Of a stretch of 64,000 bases of DNA, positions 43,510 through 55,681 are shown in pieces; position 1 is the stretch's first letter; each line of letters opens with the position of its first letter. Position numbers and translations under genes: made by a program. Under the pieces are notes generated by a model. That model did no database searches and was not told where the DNA came from. It saw only the letters and a program-made list of their open reading frames with translations. The DNA is taken from the NCBI GenBank assembly GCA_039619475.1, contig CM077116.1, forward strand, positions 35,351,183 to 35,415,182. Direction: 5' to 3'. This stretch comes from Icerya purchasi (Eukaryota > Arthropoda > Insecta > Hemiptera > Monophlebidae).

Positions 43510-43613
43510 GACATGTTAAGTATTAACGAAATTGTGATATGTTAAGTATTAACGAAATTATTATATATTCAGTATTAACGAAATTTTGACATGTTAAGGA
43601 TTTACGAAATTGT
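43510..43613. repeat. Minisatellite, 26-bp unit x 4
   Basis: Four consecutive units close to GACATGTTAAGTATTAACGA then AATTGT. The second and third differ at a few positions. Confidence 0.9.
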
Positions 43614-46269
43614 CCGTGAAGAAACAAGAAATCAAAGACGCGCGCCAGAAATCCATAATATACTAAACGTGCTTTGGCGGGCCTTGCGTAATGATCTTTT
43701 AGCATTTGTGGAGTTCTTTCCTTTCGTTTTATACGATATTTCACGTTATTTTCGGAGAGTCTACCTCTCTGTTAAAAGTTCGAATTTCAATTTTCGGACC
43801 TTTATGTATTAAGTTTTTCAGAAACTACTAGAGCTTCTGCTTGCAAACGGTTATTTCGCTGCTAGCAAAGCAAGAAGAGGGAAAAGGAAAGAGGTTTTTA
43901 AACAGTTCAGATGACGTTCACGAAAATGGACATTCACACTCACGTGCAAGAATTACGTAGATATTATCACTGGTCAGCGTGAATTCTTCGAATAGTTTAC
44001 AATCTGATAATGAGTACACCTGCCGTCCAGTCGAAGCGCGTTTATTTAAGCTCGCGAGCCTTTTCAGCCTAACAAGTTTTATTCGTACGGAATGGCTGAC
44101 GGTATGCGACAGCGGCGGCTAATTCTTAAGCCGACTACGGGCGCCAGTCTATTTTAGGAAAGACATGAAAGAATGATGCGGCAGCGAGCAATTTAAAGGG
44201 AACACTTAATTTCCGCGCCGTATTAAATTTCATGGCTAAACTTTAATGGAATAATTCCCCGAATTGAAAAGAGTATGCGAAATCGTCGCTTTTTTGGTGC
44301 TTCATTCATTTACGGCCCCCCGGTATTTCACCCGCGCCTGAGGCGATACATCATTTTGGAGACTTATAATTATATCGCAATTGGCTAATTACGTCACAAC
44401 AACATTGATGGCGTAACTGGAAACACACGTCTTTTGCGAATCTTCACACAAATTCATTGCAATTCGCCTTTTTCATGTCAGATCGGAGGATGTTTGTTGT
44501 TTTTTTTTCTCTTAAACTAAGCATATGCGTATGCGTATACGAGAGTAGTAACGTGTTAATTTCCTATCGGGCTTACGAATCGGTCGATTTAATACACGCG
44601 GCGATGGTAATTCTCTACAAAAATCAGTCCTGCTCGGCTTAATTAAGTCATGTAGCGAAGTTATTGCGGAGAAACAATAATTTCTCTTAATGCTTCTTTC
44701 GGAACTTCTTGATGCCGCGTGACAATAAACCACCACTGCAAGGCAAGGTGAACGTCAACTTTCACGCTTCGTCATCGTTGCAACCGGAACGACTGGTCAA
44801 TAGAATTGTTTCAACTTTCTTGCATCAGTGATCACCTACTACTGAACGTAAGTGCATCTCGTCGTCTACCAAGTGTTTTTATTATCCGCCGTACGAAACG
44901 TACACTTCTTTCATCGGCAGAAGGTATTATAGAACGCGTCAGCAACGATAGCAGCGAATTTTCCGTCTGCCCGTCTGAGCGGTGATTCGTTGTACTTGGG
45001 TTCAGTTATCGTCTTGAAAACAACTTTCCCAAAACAGAGCTGTTGTTGACTTAAGAGAGTCGCGCATTTAAATTTTCAGTCTACCGTTTTTTAACGCTAT
45101 CGGCACCTGTCATACTCTTTACGATGTAACGTGAGCATGTACATATTTTATCTGTTAATCTCACTTCCGAATAATTTCTACCGTTCTATAGTGCTCCGTA
45201 GCCGTTTTTTTTTTTTTTTTTACTTTAAGCTTTGGTCCGGACCGTGGTTTAGTCCCTAACGTATAAAAATAAATCGGCGCCAAAAAGCAACCAATAATGA
45301 GAGGATTTGCTGAGATCGTTAAAGCAGAATTTACCTTACGGCTAGAATGAAGAACGCCGAAAGGGCGCAAAATACGTTCACGGACGGTTAAAATATTAAG
45401 GAATCTGCCCCGTGCAACTTCTTTGGTCCCCCCATGTAAGTTTCCAAAATAATGTTTGCCGCAACAAACGAAATAATCACCGAGGAGATTTTACTCGGTT
45501 AGCCGGAAGAGCGACTAATAGCTTCAGCGTGTCCCCACCAGTTCGTTCCGTAAAATGCAGTTTTTTTTTTCCTTTTTTCCTTGTTTTGGATTTGCCGAAA
45601 AATGGCGTCAGTCCGGCAGGTTAAAATGCCAGTACAGTATAGAGTTATTCGAAAAATCAATTTGCACCTTCGACACGTTATTTTTTTTTCTTTTTGTAAA
45701 ACGGAAAATGTCTCGTTTATTTTAATCATCAAACATCACAGGAGAACATTATTCAAATAAAAACGGTAGTTCAGCTTCAGAAATTATTTCGTTAGCGGCA
45801 GATATGTTAAAGTGAAATTTTATCGAGAAATTTTAACGGAGTTTTAATTTTTTTAACATAAATAAATAAGTAAAAAACTGGCTTATCAAACGGTCGGAGC
45901 ATTAGGCGTTCGTGCCGAGTCCCGTTTAATTTGATTTAACAGGATTTTTCGATTTTGAATAAAATGGCTTAAAAAACGACTTTTTGACCCTAGTCCGGTC
46001 AAGCAATCTTTTAGTATCTTTTCTCAATTTTCCATCAAAAGGAATTCGTAATGGAAATTTAAAACCCGTCGGGCGCCACAAATTTTTCTCTGTAATCTAC
46101 AAATCGTAATTTTTGTAAAATTACATCATTCTCACCGTTCGAACGATTTTAAGTCTCTATTTTACCTATCAGCGGCACAATAATTATGAGCATTAATTAT
46201 GTGTTTTTCAAAAATAAGTCTAAAAAGAATGTGTATACTTATATATACATATGCATACATATATATATA
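43614..46269. other. Unassigned CpG-rich, non-repetitive DNA
   Basis: It is GC-richer than average between about 43900 and 45100. No exon was recognised. A T-run of about 18 lies at 45204-45221. This and 42300-43180 are the best places after 21250-22416 to look for conserved regulatory DNA. Confidence 0.35.
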
Positions 46270-46876
46270 TATATGTATATATAAAACTGTAGTGTCTGTC
46301 TGTGATTTGCGAATATTTTCATTATAATCACTGCATCGGGTTATTTTTATCGCACATAAGCAGAAAATATATTTTTTTAAATTCTTATCTGTTTGTCTGT
46401 CTGTTTCGATTTAACACAAAAACTATTAAAGCAATAGTGATTAAATTCACACAGCCTATAGCTTATATTATCGGATTCATTCTAAGCTTTGATTGGCAAC
46501 AATTTAAAGCTTAGAAAAGAAAAAGACAGCGATATCTCTGTCAAATCGTTTAAAATTTAACAGCCGGCCATTGCCAAAAACATAAACAAAATCGGAAAAT
46601 ATATTGCTGTCGTCGAATAAAACCTAAACATCTCGCGCTATTAACACATGGTATATCCATGCAGTGTGGTGGCCAAATACGATGACATATTTATTAGTGA
46701 TATTTCAGTTATTAGCTGGGTAAGTATGTAAACAGAATTTCCTTAATTATTACTAACACAAGTTTTTGATGTATAATGTGTGTGTGAATGTTCTTTTTAA
46801 TATTTGTATATAGCAGATACATAGATTACGTATTAAAAAAAATAATTACACGGGCAAAGCCGTGGGTAACTTCTAG
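46270..46876 (+). mobile_element. Non-autonomous Helitron-like element
   Basis: The 3' end has a GC-rich hairpin CACGG-GCAAAG-CCGTG (46849-46864) and ends CTAG (46873-46876) 8 bp later, the expected Helitron terminus (hairpin, then CTRR). The 5' part has TGTCTGTCTGTGATTT and TTTGTCTGTCTGTTTCG with ACACAAAAACTATTAAAG, matching the leader pattern of insect Helitron families. No Rep/helicase is encoded. The 5' end is approximate. It directly abuts the TA tract of repeat copy B. Confidence 0.7.
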
Positions 46877-46878
46877 AG

Positions 46879-46911
<33 letters not shown>

Positions 46912-47525
46912 TACAACGTAATTCTTAGGCTATCCCCCATTGGAAAAAATGTCCCAAAAAGTTAGGATAGGATTTTTGTGACTACGTTATTTTTTTTGTG
47001 TTGATGCCAGTAAGAATTACCTTGTAAATTTTGATCATTTTATACAAAGTATAGAAGAGAAAAAGACAAAGATGTAAGCAAGAGGGGTCAAGGGTCACAG
47101 CCCCTTGCGAGGCCAAAATGGCTGAGTTTATATATATATATATGTATAAACTTGGCTCTCCGTGCCTAGGGGCTCCGCTCCTCGACCCCGTCTTGGGACA
47201 CCTCCATACTACCAGCTCTGTTACTTCTGTACTTCGTATAGAACGAGGAAAATTGACAGCGTCATTTTTAGTCCGACCCCCACTACTTTTTCTGTCATAA
47301 CTTTGTCTTCTTACAAGTACAAAATATGTAACGTTTTGGGACAAAAAAAGTAATGTGGGTCGGGCTAAGAATGACGTGATCATTGGATAACAACATAATT
47401 AACCAGAGAAACAATTCATTTTGTCGATACTTTGTCTTCTTGTATATACAATATATGTAACGTTTTGGGACAAAAAAAAAAAATGATGGTGATCGCCTAA
47501 GAATGACGTTGTCATTAATATATAT
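46877..47525 (+). mobile_element. TA-flanked repeat, two-arm copy B
   Basis: TA tract (46879-46906), left arm (46907-47127), TA tract (47128-47143), right arm (47144-47515), short TA tract. The left arm starts TTAATTACAACGTAATTCTT and ends GAGGCCAAAATGGCTGAG. The right arm is a diverged inverted relative: it begins CTTGGCTCTCCGTGCC, contains TACTTCGTATAGAACGAGG (compare the complement of the left-arm segment around TACAAAGTATAGAAGAG), and ends CCTAAGAATGACGTTGTCAT. Within the right arm the terminal segment ACTTTGTCTTCTT...CTAAGAATGACGT occurs twice (about 47299-47379 and 47430-47515). Single-arm versions exist at 30791 and 62871. Confidence 0.75.
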
Positions 47526-47999
47526 TAGATAAAATGCTTTGAATCGGAATTAATTAATAATATAAATAATCGTTAATGGTCGCGTGATAGGCAAAAATTA
47601 GCGCGCGACCCACAGGCAATCACCGACAGTTGGACTACATTTGCGCGATTAGAATCATGCGCTGCGTGTGCATTTGCCTTGCATAGAAAACTACCGCCAG
47701 TGCTGTATCTGCAAAACAAGAATTTATCTATCAAAGCGCTCAGAACGATACCTTGTTTTCTTATAGGCTTTCTGTTTCTTTTTTATTTATTTATTTTTCA
47801 TCGCAAGAAAGTAGATATTTCGAATAGACTGAGAACGGCGTGTTTTAGAAAGAGAATAATTTAAAAGCAAAAGCATATTTACTTTTAGCTAGTTAGCTAG
47901 CTATCGTGGCGTATTTGATTAGTCGTGTTTCGTTGGGGTAGAATATCCCACCGCCGCACATTGTAATTTACAAAAATTTCACTCGCGCGCCAGGTTAAT
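47526..47999. other. Unassigned spacer
   Basis: No recognised gene or repeat. TAGC repeats occur near 47886-47903. Confidence 0.4.
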
Positions 48000-48014
48000 G
48001 ACGCGCCCAAAATA

Positions 48015-48036
48015 AGTAAATAAATAAATAAATAAC

Positions 48037-48091
<55 letters not shown>

Positions 48092-48094
48092 ATA
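48015..48094. repeat. (TAAA)n microsatellite
   Basis: About 19 TAAA units with one interruption (AACTAAA). It is the tail of the minus-strand LINE. Confidence 0.95.
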
Positions 48095-48162
48095 TTTATT
48101 AGCCTTATGATATAACGTTACACAATATGCATTGAAGTAAATAAACTATTGTATAATTTAAT

Positions 48163-48530
48163 TTAGCCCTGAAAACGAGCAAAGGCCTCCCTCAACCGAG
48201 CCCACTCTAGTCTGTCATAAGCCACCTGATGGTATTGTTTGTGTTTTAACATTTTAGCGAAACTATCTTTCCACCTGTTTTCCGGTCTTCCTCTTTTTCT
48301 CTTTGCGTATATCGTCCAATCTGTTATTTTTTTAGTCCATCTTGTGGAATCCATTCTTGCAATATGTCCTGCCCAGTCCCATATTTTCCTTCTTATTGCC
48401 CATGTAAAATTGTCTTTAACTTTTAATTTGTTTTTGATTTTTTTTGAGTTTTCCATATGTTAAGGTAGGCAGGACGCACGCGTTTAGAATTTCCCTTTTT
48501 AGTTCATTTCTGTAAGGTCCCTTAAAAATA
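48163..48530 (-). pseudogene. LINE RT C-terminal domain remnant
   Basis: From about 48508: RNELKREILNACVLPTLTYG, then a frameshift, then 48456-48163: FTWAIRRKIWDWAGHIARMD, RWTKKITDWTIYAKRKRGRP, ENRWKDSFAKML and DRLEWARLREAFARFQG. This is the C-terminal pattern 'I.NACVLP.L.YG...W', 'WAGH(V/I)AR..D.RW', 'RGRP..RW.D' and 'DR..W....EA(F)' found in many insect RTE-like endonuclease-reverse transcriptases. The C-terminal 97 codons remain open, so this copy is fairly young. Confidence 0.8.
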
Positions 48531-48540
48531 TGTTTCAGCG

Positions 48541-51500
48541 ACCAGTATTTTTTCCAAGTGAGTGCGATTCTACAATAAAAATAAAAAAAATACTTTCAAC
48601 CAGTAGCTTTGCGTGCACGCATATCTTATCATGGGAGCAGAAAATACGGACCGCTGTTGGACAGAAAATTTGAAAGAATTACGTCGAAGCGCGAAAACTT
48701 TGCCGACGGGATTTAATTCATCGAGTTAGTAGTCACGATGCCTCCCAGCTGGAATGATTATTCGACCAATGATGGATCAACAAGAGTGTCAAGCTGTCCC
48801 CCGGGCATTCCGACGTCGAACTTAGTCCTCCCCCGTATGTTACAGTTACACCATTAAACAGACTCACACTACAATGCTTTCACTTTCTCGTTCGAAAGCA
48901 CATTTCTTTTTTTGTTTTCACACATTTTTATAATAATTATTACGATTATTATAAATCTCCATTACATATTTTTTTCGGTGAACTCCCATCTGAACCATTC
49001 CTGTTCTGCAAATAGCAGACAACGAAAATTAATCAGTAACCAGAACCAGCAATCGCGGTAGTAATATCATCGCTTATTTCGGTAATGTCAGCTAATTAAT
49101 AGTAGTAGAAAAGGGTTACTAAACATTTTGATCCAAACGGTGTCACAAACGGACTCTGTTGATCAGAAATGTCATAATCCGAGTTCGAAACGTTTATCGA
49201 GACTTTGGATCAGCGGATATTATTCGAGATCTCTATTGATGGTTTAATAACCGAATCAAACGATCACTTTTTCGTTTCGAGTACTTTTCTTTTTTTCCTA
49301 TATTACGATTCTCGCTTTGCCTTCTTTGCTTTCATTTCATCCGCTTTGATCGTCTTACTCTAACTGAAGGTATTTTGAATGCCGTTTGAAAATAGTCGTA
49401 GTAATATTCTCTTTAAGTAATTATTTTACCGTATAATGTAATCTCTTTTATGGAGTGTAATTATTTTTTGCTTCTTCTTCTTAGCGCATTTTTATTAAAT
49501 TTTTTTAACAAATGCTGAAGGCAGTATTTTTTCCTTTAAAAAAAAAAAAAAAATCGTTTTACAATGTTTATTGTAAATGGATTTTCAGCGACAATACGGA
49601 GAGATTAAAATTTTGCTAATTATTTCACTGTACACGGGAGATGGTTAAAGAGTGCTCAAATTCTGTCAACGATGAGCTTGTAAATCGCGCATTCGAGATT
49701 TCAATTATCTTAATTCGAATCCGCATTTGTATAAACTAACGCTAGTAATACTTTGTCGATTGCATTCATCTTTAATTTTAAAATTTCGCGTGTTCGCATT
49801 TCCCCTTTATATTATAATGAAATTTCTTTCATTCCATATTAAGTCGAATTTATCTCTAAGGAAATACCTTTCTTTTTTTCTTTTTTTTTAACGTTTAATT
49901 CCTTCCCGAGTATAGAGGTTCCTAGTTGACAAACATTGAAAAAAAAAAAACAAAAAAAAAACAAAAAAAAAACAAAAAAGACTACTGAGAACACCTGTAC
50001 CTAAAAATACTTATCGGTACCCGTACGGGATCACTACTGCCGGATGATGTAGTTTTTGATGAACAAATGAACGCATTGCAATCATTTTTGTCATAGCTGA
50101 GCTTTACAAACGGTACTATTTACCTTTTTTTTTTTTTTTATTTCAATCTATATATATTTATCCTGGTAATTTTTTTATCTTTTTTTTGTTCTGTTAAATT
50201 TTTTTCCCGACTTACCTGTTTTAAAATATCGATAATATTTCAAGTATTTCAAGTGCGCATTACTAAAAACTTCAAAGCGACCCCGTTTTTAAACGCTTAT
50301 TTTAATACCGCTTATTATCCGTATATTTATCGTTATCTGTAAAGTACCGATCCATAAATGCGCGAACAAATATAACGAGGAGAGAAAAAAAGGAATACGC
50401 TACGAACAAGTTTTTTTTTGGTCTCAAAAAGATTTGAACAGTTTTTTTTGTATTTTGTTGTGTTTTTTTTGTATTTTTTTGTATTTCTTTTTGTATTTTT
50501 TTTTTGTACGAAAAAATTTGGAATGAATCCGAACCGTGAAACATGTTTGGGTTAACACCAAAATCGGAAAAACTGGTAGTAGAGAGCTTCTTTAAAGACC
50601 GGTTTTATTTACCGCAAAGATAAGATGTCTGAAAGCTGTTATGTTTTCTTAGTACTTGCATATGGTGGTGGGAACTGGGGACAGATTAAAGGTTTTCGAA
50701 ATGTGTCATTATCCCACCGTAGAATGTTCAAAAATACGATGACTGCGTCAATGGTAAAGAGTTGCCTGCAGAGAATACTGCTATGTAAGGAAAAAGAAGA
50801 ACCCTACATTGCCGGAATGTAAATAGACATATAAGATATGATCGAAACGCCATCGACGCAGTAAAAGACAGACTTAAATGTGCGAAGAAAATACCGCTAT
50901 GTAGGAATTAAACTTCGAACGAAAATAAGGTAATGAAGGAGAGCAGGTTGTTAACGGGAACTTTTTTTCGTTATGTAGTATCCGACACGCACCACACTAA
51001 GTTCGCTTCAGCGACGCTGGTATTCGTACAGATGGAAATCTCGACCTATTCAAAAGATTATTGAATATCTCTTAAATGACACGAACTTCAACTTCTTCTG
51101 TAATATTATATTTTCTAGTTGTATTAGTGATCATCCTTTTTTTTTCTGGATTTTTTTTTCTTTTAATCTTGCAACTCTATCGGTGAAACCGTTTTTTTTT
51201 CTTACTATTTTTTTTATCTGTCCAACTACATGCATTGATTGATTGCATATGTTTTAAAGATTCCGGTTTTTTTTTTGTTTCTTTTTCATTTCTTTCCGCG
51301 AGTTTTCACTTCGCATTATTACATTACCTAATTTTGTCTTCTGGTAAATCGGCGACAACTTGATGCAGACGGTATGTGTGTTGCGTTTCCTTATTAGAAA
51401 TTCACTTATTGACGAATAGATTTTCTTCTTCATCAGTTACGTGAGAGAAAATACGTGATCGAAACAAATCAGTCAAATGCAAACTTGTCTAATAAATATA

Positions 51501-52833
51501 TGTACGTGTATGCGCATGCGCGAATATGTTCAGACTCGAAGGGGACTGGCTACTAGAGTGACAAGTGAAACTTCCAGAGAAGATTCCCGATGGTTAGTTG
51601 TGGAAAACCGATTTTTTCGACATATGTACTTGCCCAGGCTTACGCGTGAAAACATTTAAGCGGTTAATAAACAACGTTTTGCATGGCAACGGCCAAAGAT
51701 AACAAAGGCATTCGTAAAACTCTGCAACGATGAATAAAAACGGTTAGGCCGAGCACTTTAATTACCCGTTATTTGACCTGTTCTTGTTGGAACAATGGAC
51801 AGGATGGTTTCCAGATTCTTTGTTTTCTTTAAGTAGGAACAAATAAAAATGAACGAGAAAAAGAGACGCGTTATCACTGCACAGTCTAGAATAGATAATT
51901 ATTAGCCGAGGCGAAGCTTTCTCTACTTGAGCGTGTTGGTCGCTGGTCTGCTGTTATGGTGACGACAATGCCGGAAATCCTGGCCAGTTCTAGTGGACCT
52001 GACCGCTCGGAATACTAATCTCCTTCGTCGGTAAATGTGTGAAAATTGCGAATGAAATGATAGCATACAGCCGTTGACCCGACAGTAAAATTCGCGCATG
52101 ATTCCAGCGAAACGTCTAGTGTAAACAGACATCGCTGAATACGCGGTATTGTTCAGTATGTATACTCGTGATAAGTTTAACGTAACGTATTCTCACCGTA
52201 AAAACCGCGAAATATTATAAAAAAGTATTTTTGATATTTTCGAAATTCTAGGAAAAAACGAAGGGTAGTAATTGCGATAGATTTTTCTTTTCGATTTAGC
52301 GTAGATATAAAGATACAGAAGTCGTCGTCGTCGTCGTGAAGTTTAAAAAGCGAGAGAACGGTCAAGATGAATCTCTTCCGAAAAGTAGCAATTGTTGCAA
52401 TATCTCAAAAATGGAAATGAAAATTTTTTGATATACTTGTGTTCCCAGCATGAAGGGAATACTCTCCTTCCACTGAAAAAAAAAAAAAAAAAACAAACAA
52501 ATTTCTATATATTATGTATATGCACGTGCGTTATGTACTTATATGCATCTATCTAATTGGAGATAGACTCTGCGGTAGAACGATTGATGCTATTCGATCT
52601 GGTCCGTATCATTCGTTATAATTCTGTTTTTTTTTTTTTTGATAATTCAATGAATTACGGGAAAAGTAATTTAATTATTTCGAAAAATGGAATGAGGTTG
52701 AAATTAATGCGTATTGCACACAAATTGTCCAGTATTCAAAGAGAAAAATGAACACGTATTTTCGATAGGGCAAAATTTCAAGTTTTGAACTAATAATGCT
52801 ATTTGCCTCTAGTACGTGTGATTTCTGAGTAGA
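48541..52833. other. Unassigned DNA with low-complexity patches
   Basis: No gene or transposon was recognised over 4.3 kb. Low-complexity patches: (A8-10 C)n at 49939-49979; T-rich TTTTTTGTATT repeats at 50440-50512; A20 at 52477-52496. A palindromic NRF-1-type site TGCGCATGCGCG lies at 51511-51522. A GC-richer minus-strand frame at 51923-52132 has no recognised domain. Confidence 0.35.
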
Positions 52834-53255
52834 TTTTTTTTTTTTTTTTTTTTTTTTTGTGGGCGCGCCAGCGGATTGACCCAACAACAAGAAAACTAAG
52901 TTAAGAAATTAAATAACTAAGCGGTCCGAAATGCACGCAACAAAGGACAGCAGTGCGGACACCACAGAAGATGAAAGAACGAAGAGGATAAAGGAAGAGT
53001 TATAGGGAGTAGGAGGGAGACCTAATGACAAGAGCTGACTGTATTTTTTTTTTTTTTTCTGACTGTATAAAAGGGAGCGTTCGTTACGAAGAGCAGGACA
53101 CTCAAAGAAAAAGTGATCAGCATCACATGTACGAGGAGGATCACAATCGTGAAGAGAACAATCAGGAGAAGGCGATAGAGCAAATCGAAAGCGCGAGGAG
53201 GGGAGGAGAGAATGATTGATCCGGAAACAAATTAGGGAGACAATAGAAGAGATAG
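52834..53255 (-). mobile_element. RNase H LINE 3' end with poly(A) tail
   Basis: T25 at 52834-52858 is the complement of the tail. The minus strand reads ISSIVSLICFRINHSLLPSS (from about 53255), then CDADHFFFECPALRNERSLL (about 53130-53070), the zinc-knuckle C-terminus also seen at 23610-23663. The flanks GTAGATTT (52829-52836, running into the tail) and ATAGATTT (53252-53259) could be an 8-bp target duplication with one mismatch. The coding part is uninterrupted from the 5' end to the insertion at 53044, so this copy is fairly recent. Confidence 0.8.
53035..53067 (-). mobile_element. Poly(A)-only insertion with 9-bp duplication
   Basis: CTGACTGTA (53035-53043), T15 (53044-53058), CTGACTGTA (53059-53067). 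An exact 9-bp direct repeat flanks a pure homopolymer inside the LINE fragment. The simplest reading is target-primed reverse transcription that copied only a poly(A) tail and then aborted. Confidence 0.75.
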
Positions 53256-53259
53256 ATTT

Positions 53260-54479
53260 ATGTGTGGTAATTTAGAAATATTTGTAAAAAAGGTAAATTT
53301 AAATTATTAATCTTTCCGAAGGTGGAAGTCGTAATTGTTTTTTAAAAAATTTCAAATAATTTCTATTGTGTCATAGTTATACATATTTTCCTCTAAAATT
53401 GGACATTTTCACCATAAATACCGATAAATACTGAACTATATAAATTCCTCGTTCAATAACCGGTTCTTACTGGTTTTTTTCCTTCAGATACATTCCTCGT
53501 TCGATTATTAACTTTTTATATTGAACGACTTATATATCGTATTTTTTTAATCTAGTATGTACGGTTTTTTTTGTTTTTTTTTCTTTAATACCCATTCGCC
53601 AGTCATTGTAATTCGTTATAAGGCTTTAAAAATGATTTTTTTTTTCTACCCAACTTTTGCCCTTGAGCCAGGTGGTAGATTTGCAAAAATAATTTTCAAT
53701 TATTACAATTGAGTATTATTCGATTTGAGAAAAAATAAAGCGTGACGCCTTACTTTTATTTTTACTGGCTTTTATGAGTAATGTATAATAAGATTTAACA
53801 AACCCCCTCCCGTTTTCCTATTAAAACTACCGAATAACAACGTACCTTCTACTACGCCAAACCGCGCTAAGAACGAATATTACTATTTATTATTCCGGCG
53901 AAAAAGGATCGAATTGATGACCCATCCTCACTCGATGAATTATAATTTTATAGTCTTGTTCCAAGTCCTTTGCTTTAACCCAAAGATAGGTTTCAATCTT
54001 GTTCGTGATACAACATATTTTTCCTTTAACATAAATGAGATTTCTGTATTCCAATTGTTAATTAGTTTTTCTTTCATGCGAATTTCTTCTAGTTTAGTTT
54101 AATATTTCTATTTATAAATTCGTTTTTTCCGCTCGGGGGTATCAACAACATATTAAATACTATAACAATTGTTTTGTTTTTTAAAAAATGCCGATACTTG
54201 AAGATTTACTTAAAAAGTTGAATAAAAATGTACTAAAAAGGTAAAAAGTAATCACTCGATAAAAGATAAAATTTACTATTAAATATACCTTAAGGAAATA
54301 TTATGTTCGCACAACATTAATGCCTTAATTAGAGAGTCTCAGTACACAAATTACAATAAAATTTAAAAACCGTATTAAATGGGTATAATAAAACAATCAT
54401 TCGTTTTGTGTAAGGCAAGTACACTGAAAATATCGGGAATATTTAATGCCATTTTTTTATGGTTATCACGGTGCCTAGC
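53260..54479. other. Unassigned AT-rich DNA
   Basis: Several T-runs; a sequence near 53640 (T-run then CTACCCAACTTTTGCCCTTG) could be another LINE tail, but no coding supports it. Confidence 0.35.
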
Positions 54480-54745
54480 TACGGCAGGGGCGCTGTAGTC
54501 CATTGGGTGCTACAAAATTCAAAGTCGTCCGAACACAGACCGGATGATTTGACAACAGGCAGTAGAGTGAGATATTGCTTGCAGCGCTGGCACACCGTTT
54601 AAGTAGACACTCTACAGTTGGCGAGGTCATGAGCCCGCAAAGAAAATCAGAAAGACAAAGAAGGAGCTCCTTCAAAAATCTAGTCGTAAGAAAATGCCGT
54701 ATTTCCCAATAGCAATCTCGATAGGATTGAGAATCCCTCCCCCTA
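54480..54745 (-). repeat. Possible hAT terminal fragment
   Basis: The complement of 54470-54500 reads CGCCCCTGCCGTAGCTAGGC, similar in wording to the GGCGTAGCTAG end of the hAT element at 36928. The next 240 bp are GC-richer than the flanks and unrecognised. No second end and no target duplication were found. Confidence 0.25.
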
Positions 54746-54821
54746 GGTATTTTTAATTATTGCGGCAATCTTTATATTGTTTTTTAACGATTTTCTAAAA
54801 TTTCTAACACTGAGGTGGCCG

Positions 54822-55680
54822 TTTTTTATGCTGACGATGTTGCCCTCCATTGTAATTCCTATAGAGACCTACTACCGTAAGTAACAGGCTTCAGAGAGCC
54901 TCGACACGCATTCTAAATTAGATTTACCAGATGGCATGAATCCATCAAAAGCTATATTCTTCACCAGCAGGCGATTGCCAAAAAAGACTAATCGTTTCTC
55001 GAACTGATATTTATTGCCTGGTCTAGTAATATCAAATATCTTGGCTTAATAGTAGACAAAAAAAACTTTCGTTCAGTAAACGTATCGAGTACATCTCGGT
55101 TGAAACAAATAGAGCTATCTCGTTAGCATATATATATATCCCTTACTCAATCTCGTAAATCCTATTTAAGCGCGCAAATAACAAACTGGCCATCTACAAG
55201 TCACTTATAAGACCTATTTTATCATGTACTTTTCTCCAATGAGGTCTTTTGTTAGTAGGATTATAACAAACTACGGCTAATCCAAAATCGATACCGAAGG
55301 TGTTAGATATACACAAGAGTATCTCATCTATGCATGACATTCTAGAGTTACCACAAACCAGAGATTACGTTCTAAATGCAACAATTAAGTTCTGCGCTAA
55401 ATGTATAGCACACGAGAATGTATTAATCAACTATATAACATGATTCGTGACGACAGCGCACTATTTACACCAAGTATAAAACATCGAAGACTTAGGCATG
55501 AATTGTGTAGCGTTAGTGCCAGTTTTATTTAATTTCATTTTTAGTTTATTTTACTTCATAAATCACTTCACTAATATCTATGCAATGTGGCACTAGCCGC
55601 TAAGTGCTCCCCTCCGGAAATTTCTTTCCTCGTTCCCACTAATAACCTGTAATGTTTATTGTTGTTTATGCGAATAAATC
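54822..55680 (+). pseudogene. Jockey-like LINE RT C-terminal remnant
   Basis: VAVFYADDVALHCNSYRDLL (54814-54873) is RT motif C with Y-ADD. Then INPSKAIFFTSRRLPKKTN (frameshifted, 54940-54990), SNIKYLGLIVDKKNF (about 55028-55070), NNKLAIYKSLIRPILSC (about 55179-55230) and ELPQTRDYVLNATIKFCAKC (about 55342-55405). The order and wording are those of the Jockey group (KYLG, then K...YK.LIRPI). About 270 bp of 3' UTR follow, ending at GCGAATAAATCCC and a (TTC)n tract. Stops and frameshifts are frequent. It starts inside the RT, so it is 5'-truncated. Confidence 0.7.
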
Positions 55681-55681
55681 C

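Larger units (their letters stand above)
48000..48540 (-). mobile_element. RTE-like LINE 3' end with (TTTA)n tail
   Basis: The minus-strand coding remnant (48530-48163) is followed by about 70 bp and a long tetranucleotide tail, on the plus strand (TAAA)n at 48015-48094. A simple-repeat tail in place of poly(A) is known in RTE-type and some other LINEs. The copy is 5'-truncated within the RT C-terminal region. Confidence 0.75.

Noticed and set aside
44041..45100. CpG-rich patch as a coding region
   Set aside because: No long open frame and no splice-bounded frame with protein-like content; at most regulatory.
51923..52132. Arginine-rich minus-strand frame
   Set aside because: Checked for mariner and other transposase motifs; none found. 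Left unassigned.
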